A stretch of DNA of 64,000 nt, taken from positions 1,922,001 to 1,986,000 of the forward strand of contig NZ_CP060010.1 in the NCBI RefSeq assembly GCF_017798205.1, read 5' to 3'. The number at the start of each line of letters is the position of its first letter. Positions within the stretch are counted from its first letter, which is position 1. Shown piece after piece: positions 36,125-47,100 of this stretch. Both the position numbers and the translations under genes were made by a program. The notes below the pieces were generated by a model. It was not told where the DNA came from, did not search any database, and saw only the letters and a list, made by a program, of their open reading frames with translations. Origin of the DNA: Cognatishimia activa (lineage in GTDB: Bacteria; Pseudomonadota; Alphaproteobacteria; Rhodobacterales; Rhodobacteraceae).

Positions 36125-37513
36125 ATGCTTAGAACCCTCTCAGGACGGTTTCTCATTCTGACCATCATCTTTGTGATGGTGGCAGAAGTCCTGATCTTTG
36201 TGCCGTCGATTGCGCGGTTCCGTGAGGACTATCTCTTGTCGCGTCTTGAGCGCGCCCAGATCGCGTCGCTGGCCTTGCTGGCCGACGATATGATCAGCAA
36301 AGAGCTTGAGACCGAGCTGTTGCGCAACGCCGAGGTCTATAACGTCGTGCTCAGACGCGACGAGGTGCGCCAGCTGATGCTCAGCTCAGAGATGCCAGCG
36401 CCTATTCAGGACACATTCGATTTGCGTGATCCTTCCGCGTGGACGTTGATCTACGACGCGATGGCGCGCCTGTTTAAGCCAGAGCCCGAAGTCATCCGCG
36501 TCATAGGCGCACCGGTCCTTGAGGCCGGCTTGCTTATCGAAGTCACGATCTGGACCAAAGACCTGCGCAACGCCATGGTGGATTATGGGCTAAACATTCT
36601 GATCCTCTCCGCTGTGATCTCGATCTTCACGGCGTCCTTACTGTTTGTCGCTGTGCGGATGATCCTGGTGAAGCCCATCAAAGGCGTCGTCGGCTATATG
36701 CAACGCTATGCCGCCGCGCCCGAGGACGCCCGCCGTATTATTCAGCCCGGCGCAGGGGTTGAAGAGCTGCGCGAAGCAGAAGTGGCGCTGCAGACGCTTC
36801 AGACTGAACTGACTGCGGCTTTGAAGCAGCGTGAACGCTTGGCTCAACTCGGCGGCGCCGTCGCTAAAGTCAGCCACGATCTGCGCAATATTTTGACGTC
36901 GGCTCAGCTGTTCACCGACCGCATCGAGATGTCCGAAGACCCGACGGTTAAACGCATGGCCCCCAAGCTCGTGAACTCGATCACACGCGCGGTGCATCTT
37001 TGCGAAAGCACGCTGGCATTCGGGAAAGCCGAGGAGCCAGCCCCTAAATTGACGGATGTGCCCATCTCCGACGTGGTTCAGGATGTGGTGGAATCTGAAA
37101 GCCTCGCCATCGGTGATTTTGATCTGAAACTCACCAACAAAGTGGCTCAAGGCGCGTTGGTCATGGCCGATGCCGAGCAGCTCTACCGCGTGATCCACAA
37201 CCTAGTCCGCAACGCGCGACAAGCGATTGTCGCCGCAGGGCAGGCAGGCGAAATCACGATTTCGCTCGATGATGCCACAGACCATAGCCTCATCCGCGTC
37301 AGTGACACTGGCCCTGGTCTGCCACCCAAAGCGCTCGAGCATCTTTTCAAGCCATTTCAAGGCGGTATGCGCAAAGGCGGCACCGGTCTTGGCCTTGCGA
37401 TTTCCTCTGAGCTGATCCGAGGTCATGGCGGCGAGCTGACCCTTGAGAAGAGTGATGAAAGCGGCACGGTCTTCAAAATCTTTCTGCCAAAGGGCGACGC
37501 GGCAGAAATCTGA
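36125..37513 (+). CDS. Sensor histidine kinase (orphan)
   Basis: A 462-residue membrane kinase. A first membrane segment lies at about residues 8-28 (FLILTIIFVMVAEVLIFVPS). The periplasmic domain runs to about 155. A second membrane segment (LNILILSAVISIFTASLLFVAV) leads to a HAMP-like linker. The phosphoacceptor His is in VAKVSHDLRNILTS. The ATPase domain has NLVRNARQAI, DTGPGLPP and GGTGLGLAIS. No response regulator is adjacent, so the partner is elsewhere. It starts 28 bp after the flavoprotein gene. Confidence 0.88.
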   Translation: MLRTLSGRFLILTIIFVMVAEVLIFVPSIARFREDYLLSRLERAQIASLALLADDMISKELETELLRNAEVYNVVLRRDEVRQLMLSSEMPAPIQDTFDLRDPSAWTLIYDAMARLFKPEPEVIRVIGAPVLEAGLLIEVTIWTKDLRNAMVDYGLNILILSAVISIFTASLLFVAVRMILVKPIKGVVGYMQRYAAAPEDARRIIQPGAGVEELREAEVALQTLQTELTAALKQRERLAQLGGAVAKVSHDLRNILTSAQLFTDRIEMSEDPTVKRMAPKLVNSITRAVHLCESTLAFGKAEEPAPKLTDVPISDVVQDVVESESLAIGDFDLKLTNKVAQGALVMADAEQLYRVIHNLVRNARQAIVAAGQAGEITISLDDATDHSLIRVSDTGPGLPPKALEHLFKPFQGGMRKGGTGLGLAISSELIRGHGGELTLEKSDESGTVFKIFLPKGDAAEI

Positions 37514-37575
37514 AAAAAGTCACTTTTTGCGCTTGCGAGTCGCGCAGCTTAGGATTAAACCGCCCCTCACACCGC

Positions 37576-37652
37576 GCTCTGGTAGCTCAGCTGGATAGAG
37601 TACTTGACTACGAATCAAGGGGTCGGGGGTTCGAATCCTCCCCAGAGCGCCA
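37576..37652 (+). tRNA. tRNA-Arg (anticodon ACG)
   Basis: A complete 77-nt cloverleaf. Acceptor stem GCTCTGG/CCAGAGC, TA at positions 8-9, and D-arm GCTC-GAGT. The anticodon stem is CTTGA/TCAAG with loop CTACGAA, so the anticodon is ACG. The T-loop is TTCGAAT, and discriminator G is followed by an encoded CCA. It stands alone between the orphan kinase and the type I secretion genes. Confidence 0.96.
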
Positions 37653-37803
37653 TTTTCCCAAAATAGCTGATGCTAAGCCTGAACTAGTTCTCATGCGGAT
37701 CGCCATCGTGCTTACGTTTGCAAGGCATGCGCTCCAGTCGGGCAATTCACGGGGAGCCGCAAACATCCGCTACCCCACCTGACTCCCCTGACCGAAAACC
37801 TCC

Positions 37804-39117
37804 TCAATCCTCACGAAATGCCTTGTTGAAGTAATCAACAAGCGGTTTTGTCAGATAGTTTAGGGGAGAGCGCTCAGAGGTCTTAATAAAAGCTTCCACA
37901 GGCATACCGGGGAGTAGCTCTTGACCCTCAAGCTTTTCCAACTCGCCACTCAATGGAAGCAACTCTGCCTGATAATAGGACAACCCCGTGCGCTCGTCGG
38001 TGAAAACGTCAGCCGACAGTCGCGTAACCTGTCCCATGATTTCAGGCGTAAACCTCTGATCAAAAGCCGAGAACCTAAGCGAGACCTCTTGGCCAACATG
38101 AACTTGGTCTATGTGGATCGACTCGATGCGGGACGAAACGACCAATGGCTGGTCTTGAGGGATCACGAACATGATTGGTTGCGCCGGGGATATGACGGAT
38201 TGGACTGCGAAAATTTGGCTGTCATAGATGACTCCGGAAACAGGCGTACGGATTTCCAGTCGCGCAAGGGTTTCAAGCAATGCCAAGCGGCGCTCTGACA
38301 GTTCCAACTCTTGGTGCCCGATCTCGCGCAGGCTGGTGATGGCCTCTTCGCGGGTCTGGGTCTGGAGCCTAAGTTTTTGAATTTCCAAACCGGCGATCTC
38401 GCCTTTCAGCAGGGCAATATTAGACTGAAAGCTTCCAATCTCCCCCTTAAGACGAGAATGCTCCCGCCGTTGCGCAATCAGGCGGTTTGCCTGCGTCAGG
38501 CCTTTGTCAAAAAGCGCTTGAATGTCAGAGAGTTCTTCCGCGACGAGGACCTCTTGTTCTTTGAAGGCGCTCAGTTGGGATTGCGCGCCTTGAATTTGGT
38601 TGGACGCCTGAAGGATTTGTTCTTCAAGCTGCGCCGTTTCCTGTTCAAGCGCGTCTTTGCGCGCATGGAAAAGGCGCTCTTGGCCTTTCAAAAGCTCGGT
38701 AAATTGTGCGTTTTCGCGAAAGCCTTTCGTGGGGTCGTCCCCAAAGGAAAGGCTCTCAGCATCGTCGCGTTCGGCAACCAATCGCGCGCGGCGGGCGAAA
38801 AGTTCAAACAGCTGACCTTCGACGATGGCCAGTTCCGAGGTCAAAAGCGTATCATCCAGATGCAGCAGAACGTCTCCGGCGTCCACATGATCTCCGTTTT
38901 TGACATGAATATCACCGACGACTCCTCCTTCTGGATGCTGGATGACTTGGCGGTTGCTTTCTACTTGGATCATACCCGAGGAAACCACGGCACCAGATAT
39001 TTTGGCGTTGACGCTCCAAACACCCAACCCGCCGACAAGGCCGAGGATTGCCAGATAGCCAATCGAAAGCGGCAAGCGCGCGGTCCAAGTTTTTGTCGGG
39101 CGTTCCTGCGCGCTCAT
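37804..39117 (-). CDS. HlyD-family type I secretion membrane fusion protein
   Basis: A 437-residue periplasmic adaptor. One membrane segment lies at about residues 16-36 ([20 protein letters not shown]). A biotinyl-lipoyl-like half ([25 protein letters not shown]) follows, then a long coiled-coil hairpin (about 95-270), the return half and a beta-barrel. The C-terminal block [30 protein letters not shown] is characteristic of PrtE/HlyD adaptors. It bridges the inner-membrane exporter to an outer-membrane TolC, which is not in the window. Its start overlaps the exporter stop by ATGA. Confidence 0.92.
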   Translation of the reverse strand: MSAQERPTKTWTARLPLSIGYLAILGLVGGLGVWSVNAKISGAVVSSGMIQVESNRQVIQHPEGGVVGDIHVKNGDHVDAGDVLLHLDDTLLTSELAIVEGQLFELFARRARLVAERDDAESLSFGDDPTKGFRENAQFTELLKGQERLFHARKDALEQETAQLEEQILQASNQIQGAQSQLSAFKEQEVLVAEELSDIQALFDKGLTQANRLIAQRREHSRLKGEIGSFQSNIALLKGEIAGLEIQKLRLQTQTREEAITSLREIGHQELELSERRLALLETLARLEIRTPVSGVIYDSQIFAVQSVISPAQPIMFVIPQDQPLVVSSRIESIHIDQVHVGQEVSLRFSAFDQRFTPEIMGQVTRLSADVFTDERTGLSYYQAELLPLSGELEKLEGQELLPGMPVEAFIKTSERSPLNYLTKPLVDYFNKAFRED

Positions 39118-40838
39118 GCGGTTGCTCCTTGACGCAGAGATTGCTGGACCTTGTCTTTGTTTTTCAGGCTGGATTGCAGCACTTCGTCGCGTGGCCCGTC
39201 GGCCTTGATGCGTCCGGCGTCAATCACGACCAAACGGTCGCATTCCGCGATGGCCATTGGACGGTGCGTCATGATGATGACCGTGCGATCTGTCGATTTA
39301 AAGCCGCGAACAGCCTTGTTGAGGGCCTCAGACCCTTCGGCATCAAGCGCCGAGTTTGGTTCATCCAGCACCAGTAAAACCGGATCGTCATATAGGGCGC
39401 GCGCAAGGGCGATGCGTTGTTTTTGACCGCCTGAAAGCTGACTGTCCTGGCCGTGCACGATGGTTTGATACCCATCTGGCAGGGACAGGATCATGTCATG
39501 AGCATTGGCGCGTTGGGCGGCCTCAACGACTTTTTCGTCGTCAGGAGTTTCGGACATACGCGCGATGTTTTCGGCAATCGTTCCGCTGAAAAGTGTCACG
39601 TTTTGAGGTAGATAGCCGACGTATTTGCCGAACTCGTCCAAGTCGTATTGGGTGAGTGTCGCGCCTCCCAAACGGACCTCGCCATTTGCTGGCTGGATAA
39701 TCCCCATCAAGGTTTTTGCAAGTGTCGACTTGCCAGAGCCGCTCTTGCCAATGATGCCAACGACGCTTCCCGCAGGGATGTCTAAATTGATGCCCGAAAG
39801 AACGGGCTGACTGGTGTCTGGTGCAAAAACGCCAAGGTTTTTCATTGCAACCCGCGCTGCAGGCCGCGGCAGGCTTACGGCGGGTGCTTCCGGCGGTGTT
39901 GCGCGCAAAAGGCCGCCCAACTCTCGCCAGCCGGCGAGAGACCGTACGACGACTGGCCACTGCCCTATGGTTTGTTCAATCGGTGCCAAGGCGCGGCCCA
40001 ACAGGATGGATCCGGCGATCATCGCTCCGGCTGTCATTTCGCCCTGCAAAACCAGCCAGGCACCAACAGCCAACATTGTGGACTGCAGAAACATGCGAAA
40101 GGCCTTTGTCATAGCAGAGAACAGCCCGGTCCAATCACTTGCGCCCATCGTCTGGTCCAACCCGTTTTCTCGCAGACCATGCCAGCGATTGGCCACAGCT
40201 GTTGTCATGCCTTGAGCACGAATTAATTCCGCGGAATGACGTGCTTGATCGGCGAAACTATGGGCTTGTTGTGAGGCGGATTGCGCCTCTGCGGTTTTGG
40301 CGCGGGTCAGCCAGTTGTTGAGCAGAGTAACAATGATCAAAAGCCCTCCACCCGCAACGGCCATCCATCCGAGGACCGGATGAAAGACAAAAATTGCAGC
40401 GACAAACAGCGGTGTCCAGGGCACGTCAAACAGAGCGAGCATCGCTGGAGAGGTGAGCGTCGCTTGAATTGTCTCAAGATCACGCAGGCCTGCGACCGGT
40501 GAATTGCGAAACTTAGGGTTCAGCGACTGCTTAAGGACTGCGCGAAAAACCCGGTCATCCAGAGAGGTCTGAAAGCGGGCCCCAAATCGTGCGAGAACGC
40601 GACCGCGTGCGTAATCCAAGATCCCCATAAGGCCAAAGAGCACCGCCACCAGAACAAAAAGCGCAACCAAGGTTTCCTCGGATCGCGAGCCAAGAACGCG
40701 GTCATATACCTGCAGCATGAACAGCGGGCCAGTTAGCATGAGGAGGTTCACGAAGACACTGAAAACAAAGACAGAACCGAGCAATCCAGAGGCCTTTCGG
40801 CGCGCCATGACCAACTCTGCTTTACCCAATTTGCTCAT
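39114..40838 (-). CDS. Type I secretion system permease/ATPase (PrtD/LapB-like)
   Basis: A 574-residue ABC exporter with six membrane segments. The ATPase domain has Walker [10 protein letters not shown], signature [15 protein letters not shown] and Walker [13 protein letters not shown]. There is no N-terminal C39 peptidase domain, so substrates keep an uncleaved C-terminal signal, as RTX proteins do. The ATG at 40838 has GGAG upstream; a TTG at 40844 is less likely. It forms an operon with the HlyD gene and diverges from the large kinase. The nearby giant repeat protein and RTX/Hint protein are the obvious candidate substrates. Confidence 0.92.
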   Translation of the reverse strand: MSKLGKAELVMARRKASGLLGSVFVFSVFVNLLMLTGPLFMLQVYDRVLGSRSEETLVALFVLVAVLFGLMGILDYARGRVLARFGARFQTSLDDRVFRAVLKQSLNPKFRNSPVAGLRDLETIQATLTSPAMLALFDVPWTPLFVAAIFVFHPVLGWMAVAGGGLLIIVTLLNNWLTRAKTAEAQSASQQAHSFADQARHSAELIRAQGMTTAVANRWHGLRENGLDQTMGASDWTGLFSAMTKAFRMFLQSTMLAVGAWLVLQGEMTAGAMIAGSILLGRALAPIEQTIGQWPVVVRSLAGWRELGGLLRATPPEAPAVSLPRPAARVAMKNLGVFAPDTSQPVLSGINLDIPAGSVVGIIGKSGSGKSTLAKTLMGIIQPANGEVRLGGATLTQYDLDEFGKYVGYLPQNVTLFSGTIAENIARMSETPDDEKVVEAAQRANAHDMILSLPDGYQTIVHGQDSQLSGGQKQRIALARALYDDPVLLVLDEPNSALDAEGSEALNKAVRGFKSTDRTVIIMTHRPMAIAECDRLVVIDAGRIKADGPRDEVLQSSLKNKDKVQQSLRQGATA

Positions 40839-40869
40839 TGCCAATGCTCCAGACTAAACGACGTCAAAT

Positions 40870-41047
40870 CCGTATGTGTCCGAATCTCTATACGGAGGAA
40901 ATCGGGCGCGACAAAGCTCAATTTCTAATGGCCCAGCGCGATTGCCCGCAAAAACCCGCGTACCAAAAACGAACAGACCGCGCCGTTTTCGCCCCGCTGA
41001 TGGATGCCGAATTCGGTCACTTGCAGACCCATTTCGGACGTCCGAAA
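40870..41047. promoter_or_regulatory. Divergent promoter region with clustered CCGAA/TTCGG half-sites
   Basis: The 273-bp gap between exporter and kinase genes holds two perfect palindromes: CCGAATTCGG (41007-41016) and TTTCGGACGTCCGAAA (41032-41047). A fifth CCGAA occurs at 40880. An imperfect CCGTAT/ATACGG pair (40870-40895) is also present. Five CCGAA/TTCGG half-sites in this short space suggest an operator. The convergent NarL-type regulator is the nearest candidate to bind it. Confidence 0.5.
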
Positions 41048-41111
41048 ACTGCGACTTGCCGCGGCTACGGTCTTTGTGAAACACTCCGCTGAACGTTAGG
41101 AGTTGTACTTC

Positions 41112-43268
41112 ATGGCCTACAACCGAGGTTATGCCTTCTTGATCGCCTCGGTGTTTGCCTGGCTGCTGACCTTGGTATTGTTGGTCCAGACATTTCTGGT
41201 GTCCCCCTACATTGGTGGGGTGTTTCAAGCCAATGTCGGCGCAGGTTCAATCGTCCTTTTGCAGTCCGTACCAGATGGGCCAATCGAGGCCTCGGGGCTT
41301 GTGCCAGGCACGCAGGTTGTAGCCGTAGCAACAGCCGATGGCAGGCGTCTTGATTTGACCGGGCGAGAGGCCATCCTGGGGCGGCACGAGACCGCGAATT
41401 TCTCGATCTATAACCAAACGCTGAATGACAAAGAGCGGTTCTGGGACGTGCTCAATGAAGGCCCGTTCGACCTGATTGACGAGTACGGGCGGGCCTATCC
41501 GGTAACGCCAATTCAATCCCCTAAATTGACCGACATCGATTTTGAAACCCTGTTGAAAATGATCTTGGCCTTGGTCGTAATCATGGTGGCCGTCGGCATC
41601 TGGGTGTTTGCGCCGCCGAGCTATGCGGTGACGATGCTTGCAATCAGTGGCCTGGGGCTTTCCGTCAATATGATCTGTGGCGCGTTTCTGGCGCTAAGCG
41701 AAGTAACGATTGCGCCGGGGATCTTTCATGGAGTCATTTCTTTGGCCTCCTGGGGCGGGGCCAGTTTCTCTTTTGCGCTGCTGACGGTGATCTGGCATTT
41801 CCCCAGGCGGATTACGCGCGTGCCCGTGGCCGAGATTCTGTTCTGTATCGGCATTTTGTTGCAGTTGAACATCATGTTTCAATGGCAAGAGTTGCCGTTG
41901 AATTCTTTCGAGATCGCCCACCTCTTACCCGCCCCCGTTGCGGTTTTCGCAAGCGCAGTTCAGTGGTTCAATACACGCGGTAGACCAGTTGAGCGGGCGT
42001 CGGTTATTTGGTTCTCGCTGACGATCTATGGGTTGGTGACACTCGTTTTGGTGCTCTATTCGATCCCGGTTGTATTCGACACGCCGCCGATCCTTGGCCC
42101 CGCCATGGCAAATGTCTTGCTGGCGTTAATTTTCTTTGGCATCGCTTTGGGAACCTTGCGCTATCGTTTATTTGATGTGCATTGGATCTGGCTGCGGGTC
42201 TTGGTCTGGGTTTTTGCCGGGTTCCTTGTCCTCGCAGTTGATCTGGCCTTGGCCTATTTGCTCAATCTGAACCAACTCCAGATTCTGCCGCTTGCGCTGT
42301 TGGTAGCAGGCTGGGTGTATTTTCCTATTCGGAATCGAATGATCGAATGGCTGTTTGGCGACAAAGTCATTCAAGTGAGCGACCATATTCCGGAGTTGCT
42401 CGAGCGGTTTAGTTCAGTGCGCAATCAGGACGAAATCGACGGGCGCTTTGTGAGCTTCCTCCAACAAATCTTCAAAGCGCAAGAGGTCGCTTCGATCGAT
42501 CCTATTGCACTGGAACAGTCCAAGGTCGAGAACCATGGGCTGTTTTTGCGGGTGCCGATGGTCACAAAAGGGCGTTCGATGAAGCTTGTTGGGAAGGCCA
42601 ATGGGCGGCAGTTGTTTTCCGGAGCGGAAAAGAAAGCCGCGGACAGTTTTTTGCGGCTGGTGCGCTCTATCCAAGACGGAAATCATCGCGAAATCCAGCG
42701 ACTGGACGAAGAACGGCGCCGCATAACGCGAGATCTTCATGATGACGTGGGTGGTAAGCTGCTCACCATGATCTACCAAGCCCCGAACGAGAAATCAGCC
42801 GAACAGGCACAAGAAGCACTGCAGGCTCTCAAAGAAACGGTGGCGGTTCTTGAGGATGCACAGGAAACGAAATTCGAAAACGCTTGGGCCGTCCTGTATG
42901 AAGAGATGTCAGAGGTTTTGCCCAACATTCAATTCGTGAACGAGCATGCCGCGCATCGGGTTCTGTCGTCACGGGAATACGTGAACCTAAAGCGGATTGT
43001 TCAAGAGCTTACGTCCAACGCGATGAAATATGCGGTGCCTGGATCTCTGGTGGTCACAACAGGCAGCACTGATAACGATGACATCGTCCTGCGTTTTCAG
43101 AACGACGTTGCCAAGCGCCCCGATACCTCGCTGAGTGGGATGAGAGGGCTGACAAACATTAAATCACGGGCCTCTGAAATGGGGGGAACTGTTGAAATAG
43201 TGATGCCGTCAGAGGAACGGTCGGAGTTCGCGATAAAGATCACCTTGCCCGCTGAGCCAACTCCGTAG
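41112..43268 (+). CDS. Large multi-membrane sensor histidine kinase (NarX/DesK-type core) with PDZ-like domain
   Basis: A 718-residue kinase. After a first membrane segment (FLIASVFAWLLTLVLLVQTFLV) there is an extracytoplasmic PDZ-like stretch (SVPDGPIEASGLVPGTQVVAV) to about residue 140. Roughly eight further membrane segments reach about residue 400. The cytoplasmic part has a HisKA_3 box (RRRITRDLHDDVGGKLL) with the phosphoacceptor His. A HATPase region follows with ELTSNAMKYA and GMRGLTNIKSRASEMGG. The ATG at 41112 follows AGGAG. The adjacent convergent NarL-type regulator is the natural partner. Its place between exporter and adhesin suggests it controls them. Confidence 0.88.
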   Translation: MAYNRGYAFLIASVFAWLLTLVLLVQTFLVSPYIGGVFQANVGAGSIVLLQSVPDGPIEASGLVPGTQVVAVATADGRRLDLTGREAILGRHETANFSIYNQTLNDKERFWDVLNEGPFDLIDEYGRAYPVTPIQSPKLTDIDFETLLKMILALVVIMVAVGIWVFAPPSYAVTMLAISGLGLSVNMICGAFLALSEVTIAPGIFHGVISLASWGGASFSFALLTVIWHFPRRITRVPVAEILFCIGILLQLNIMFQWQELPLNSFEIAHLLPAPVAVFASAVQWFNTRGRPVERASVIWFSLTIYGLVTLVLVLYSIPVVFDTPPILGPAMANVLLALIFFGIALGTLRYRLFDVHWIWLRVLVWVFAGFLVLAVDLALAYLLNLNQLQILPLALLVAGWVYFPIRNRMIEWLFGDKVIQVSDHIPELLERFSSVRNQDEIDGRFVSFLQQIFKAQEVASIDPIALEQSKVENHGLFLRVPMVTKGRSMKLVGKANGRQLFSGAEKKAADSFLRLVRSIQDGNHREIQRLDEERRRITRDLHDDVGGKLLTMIYQAPNEKSAEQAQEALQALKETVAVLEDAQETKFENAWAVLYEEMSEVLPNIQFVNEHAAHRVLSSREYVNLKRIVQELTSNAMKYAVPGSLVVTTGSTDNDDIVLRFQNDVAKRPDTSLSGMRGLTNIKSRASEMGGTVEIVMPSEERSEFAIKITLPAEPTP

Positions 43269-43273
43269 ATGGC

Positions 43274-43939
43274 TTAAACCAGGCCCGCGCGTTCGGCAAA
43301 GATTGCAGCTTCGCTTCGGCTAGAGATCTCTAGTTTTTCATAGATCTTGCCAATATGGGTGGCGACGGTATGGCGGGAAATTTCAAGAAAGCCCGCGATC
43401 TCGGGACGCGAAAACCCACGTGACAAAAGCACGAGAACTTCGGTCTCCCTTTCGGTCAGCACATCGACCCTGATGTCATCGGCATCTGCGACCTTAGGTT
43501 CCTGACCGGGTACGATCCGTTGATCATTGACCATCGCGATGAGCTTGCTCGTGATCGAAGGCGTAATAGCCGGACGACCGTCTCGTATACCAATAAAATT
43601 CTCGGTGAGTTCCTCGATGCTTCGGTCTTTAAGAAGATATCCCTGCGCACCATTGGCCAGGGCTCCCGCTAAATGAACTCCCTCGTCGTGAATGCTGGCG
43701 ATAACGACATAGGCCTTGGGATGTATGGCGAAAATCTCCAGAAGAAAATCTTCACCGGACCCGTCAGGCAGGCTCAGATCCAAAACAATCAGGTCAAACG
43801 CGCGCTTTGCGATAATTGGGCGAGCTGCACTAAGAGTAGAGGCCGCGACGATCTCTGGCGATACAAATGCCCGGTTCAACACTTCGGTTAAACGATGCCG
43901 GGCGCCTTCGTGGTCTTCTATGAGCAATATAGACTGCAT
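43274..43939 (-). CDS. NarL/FixJ-family response regulator
   Basis: A 221-residue regulator. The receiver domain (1-120) has LLIEDHEGARH, phosphoacceptor Asp in LIVLDLSLPDG, and conserved Lys in GYLLKDRS. The C-terminal LuxR-type helix-turn-helix is LTERETEVLVLLSRGFSRPEIAGFLEISRHTVATHIGKIYEKL. The start at 43939 is set by the family N-terminus (MQSILLIEDH). A 14-codon upstream extension is rejected. It converges on the kinase gene with 5 bp between the stops, and its promoter faces that of the giant repeat protein. Confidence 0.92.
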   Translation of the reverse strand: MQSILLIEDHEGARHRLTEVLNRAFVSPEIVAASTLSAARPIIAKRAFDLIVLDLSLPDGSGEDFLLEIFAIHPKAYVVIASIHDEGVHLAGALANGAQGYLLKDRSIEELTENFIGIRDGRPAITPSITSKLIAMVNDQRIVPGQEPKVADADDIRVDVLTERETEVLVLLSRGFSRPEIAGFLEISRHTVATHIGKIYEKLEISSRSEAAIFAERAGLV

Positions 43940-44151
43940 GGTCTCTGCATACGTTATTGTTTCCAAATCGCACTCGTTCACCTGAACTATATCCCCCCCT
44001 CAAGTGACGGATATCGCGACTCTTATCCTACTTCTAAACTTTCGTTGACGTTTGGGAAGGCGTCGCGCTCGTTTTCGAAATTTAGGCGTCGAAAGACGCA
44101 ATTGTGCACATCGAGCCAATAGGGGCGGCTCGTTTCAGGGGATGAAGATTA

Positions 44152-47100
44152 ATGGCAAATTCTGGTTTTGACAAAGTACGCGACATGCGCGGTGACAACG
44201 ATATTGACGTTGGTGACGGCGGCAGCCGCATTACAACAGGTAATGGCGACGACACGATCACAGCCGGCAATGGTTACGATAAGATCAAGGCTGGCGGCGG
44301 CGACAATCAGATTTCCGTTGGAGATGGCGGCAGCAGTATTTCCACCAATGGCGGCGATGACACGATCACCGCAGGTGACGGGTTTGATCGCATCAGCGCT
44401 GGCAACGGCGACAACGATATCAATGTCGGAGACGGCGGAAGCTTTATCAAAACCGGTCGAGGAGACGATCTGATCGTCAGCGAAGACGGGTATGATTTTA
44501 TCTTTGCAGGCGACGGTAACAACGAGATTGATGCGGGCGACGGTGGGTCGTTCATAAAATCGGGATCTGGTGACGATACAATCACCACCGGCGAAGGCTA
44601 TGATAAGATCTTCGCAGGGAATGGAAACAACGAGATTAGCACTGGTGACGGTGGATCCTTCGTTCAAACCGGCAGCGGTGACGATACGATTGAAACCGGG
44701 GATGGCTGGGATTTTGTCCACGCAGGAAACGGCAACAATCAGGTAGATATTGGCGATGGCGGTGGGATGGTTCTCACTGGTTCGGGCGACGACAACGTCA
44801 CGATTGGCGATCAGGGCTTCGCCTTCGTCCACACCGGCAGCGGGGATGACCGCGTTACCGTTCAGATTGACGAGCACCTCTGCTTTGCAAAACTGCTCGG
44901 TGGGAACGGCGTTGATACGCTGGTTCTGGACATCAGCCTCGACACTTATAAAAACGAGTATTTCCAAGCGGAGATGGCATACTTCCTCGAGCATCGTGCA
45001 CCTGATGGTCGCCCCTTCTATTTCCGCTCGCTCAACATTTACGTGCATAGTTTCGAGCAGGTGGAAGTCGTCGTCGATGGTGTATCCCTTGACCCAATCG
45101 ATCTGGATGTTGTGGCCTCAGACGACGCCGTGACACTCAGCGAAGACGACGGCGCAGTTTTGTTTGGCTCGGTGGTTGACAATGACGACGTACCCAATGG
45201 TCTGGCTCAGGTAACTTTGATCCAAGGCCCTGTCGCAGGTGTCTTGGACTTGGCGCCTGACGGAACGTTCTCCTTTGACCCAAATGATGAATTTGAGTCT
45301 CTCGCAGAGGGTGAGGTCGCCGAGGTCACCTTTATCTACGAAGTCTCTGATCTGGACGGCGACACGTCTCAAGCAACCGCGACGATCTCAGTCATTGGCG
45401 ATAATGATGCTCCATTCTTGGTTGCCGGAACTCTGGACGCGGCGGAAGACGGCGCGACCGTAGACATTGACCTGGCGTCTTTGGGCGATGACGTGGACAG
45501 CGACGATGACGGGTCCACCCTGACGTATTCCGTGACCAGCAACCCAAGCGAAGGCAGCGCAAGCATCTCTGGCACAACGCTGACTTTCGATCCGGGTGCC
45601 GATTTCCAAGACTTGGCCGTGGGCGAAACCCGCGATGTGACGATCCAAGTCACTGCTGAGGACGCCCATGGTGCGACGGCAGTAAACACAGTGACGGTGA
45701 CCGTGACTGGCGCCAACGACGCTCCAACTCTTGCGGCGGCGCTTGCGTCTGCTGATGAAGACGGAGCGACGGTTGATGTGGACCTAGCGGCCCTAGGTGC
45801 GGATGTTGACAGCGACGATGATGGTTCCACCCTGACGTATTCCGTGACCGGCAACCCAAGCGAGGGCAGCGCAAGCATCTCTGGTAGAACGCTGACCTTT
45901 GACCCGGGCGCAGACTTCCAAGACTTGGCCGTGGGCGAAACCCGCGATGTGACGATCCAAGTCACTGTCGAGGACGCCCATGGTGCGACGGCAGTGAACA
46001 CAGTGACGGTGACCGTGACTGGCGCCAACGACGCTCCAACTCTTGCGGCGGCGCTTGCATCTGCTGATGAAGACGGAGCGACGGTTGACGTGGATCTCGC
46101 AGCTCTGGGCGCGGATGTCGACAGTGACGACGACGGTGCAACGCTCACTTACAGCGTGACCGGCAACCCAAGCGAAGGCAGCGCAAGCATCTCTGGCACA
46201 ACGCTGACTTTCGACCCGGGCTCTGATTTCCAAGACCTAGCGCTGGGCGAGACCCGCGATGTGACGATCCAAGTCACTGCCGAGGACGCCCATGGTGCGA
46301 CGGCTGTGAACACGGTGACTGTGACCGTGACTGGCGCCAACGACGCTCCAACTCTTGCGGCAGCACTCGCTTCTGCCGATGAAGACGGCGCGACGGTTGA
46401 CGTGGATCTCGCAGCCCTAGGTGCGGATGTCGACAGCGATGATGATGGTTCCACCCTGACGTATTCCGTGACTGGCAACCCAAGCGAAGGCAGCGCAAGC
46501 ATCTCTGGTACAACGCTGACCTTTGACCCCGGTGCCGATTTCCAAGATCTCGCACTGGGTGAGACCCGAGAGGTAACGATCCAAGTCACTGCTGAGGACG
46601 CCCATGGTGCGACGGCAGTAAACACCGTGACCGTGACTGTCACCGGCACCAATGACGCGCCAGTTTCGCAGGCGATCAGCGGTGAAGTCGCCGAAGAAGG
46701 CACCAGCGCCGAAGCATTCTCGCTTGGAATCGCAGACAGCTCGACTGTGCCAAACGCAGGCCTTTTCTATGTTCTGGATTACGAAAACCAGAGCCTCACC
46801 GAGGTCTTCCGCGCGGTTGGCACCATCGACACGCCTTTGCAGGCCGCGCAAAGCCTGAATGTGACCAACGGCATGGTATTGTCTTTGAACGGCAACAACG
46901 CCGATTGGGGAGCCGTCGCGGCCTCCATCGTTGACGGTGTCGACACCTGGGCGGACCCCAACTTGTTTGAACTATCTGGGTACACCGGGAGCATGGTCGC
47001 CGATCCGCGTGGGTTCGTTTTGTATCGCGACAGCGTCTCCAACGCGACGCTGACAATTTCTGTGCCAGACGTAGAAACACCAGATGGTCCAACGACTTAT

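Noticed and set aside
44152-44600. LapA-type N-terminal retention module with a LapG cleavage site
   Set aside because: The N-terminus goes directly into RTX nonapeptides. No di-alanine cleavage motif in the right context, and no lapD/lapG genes, are seen.
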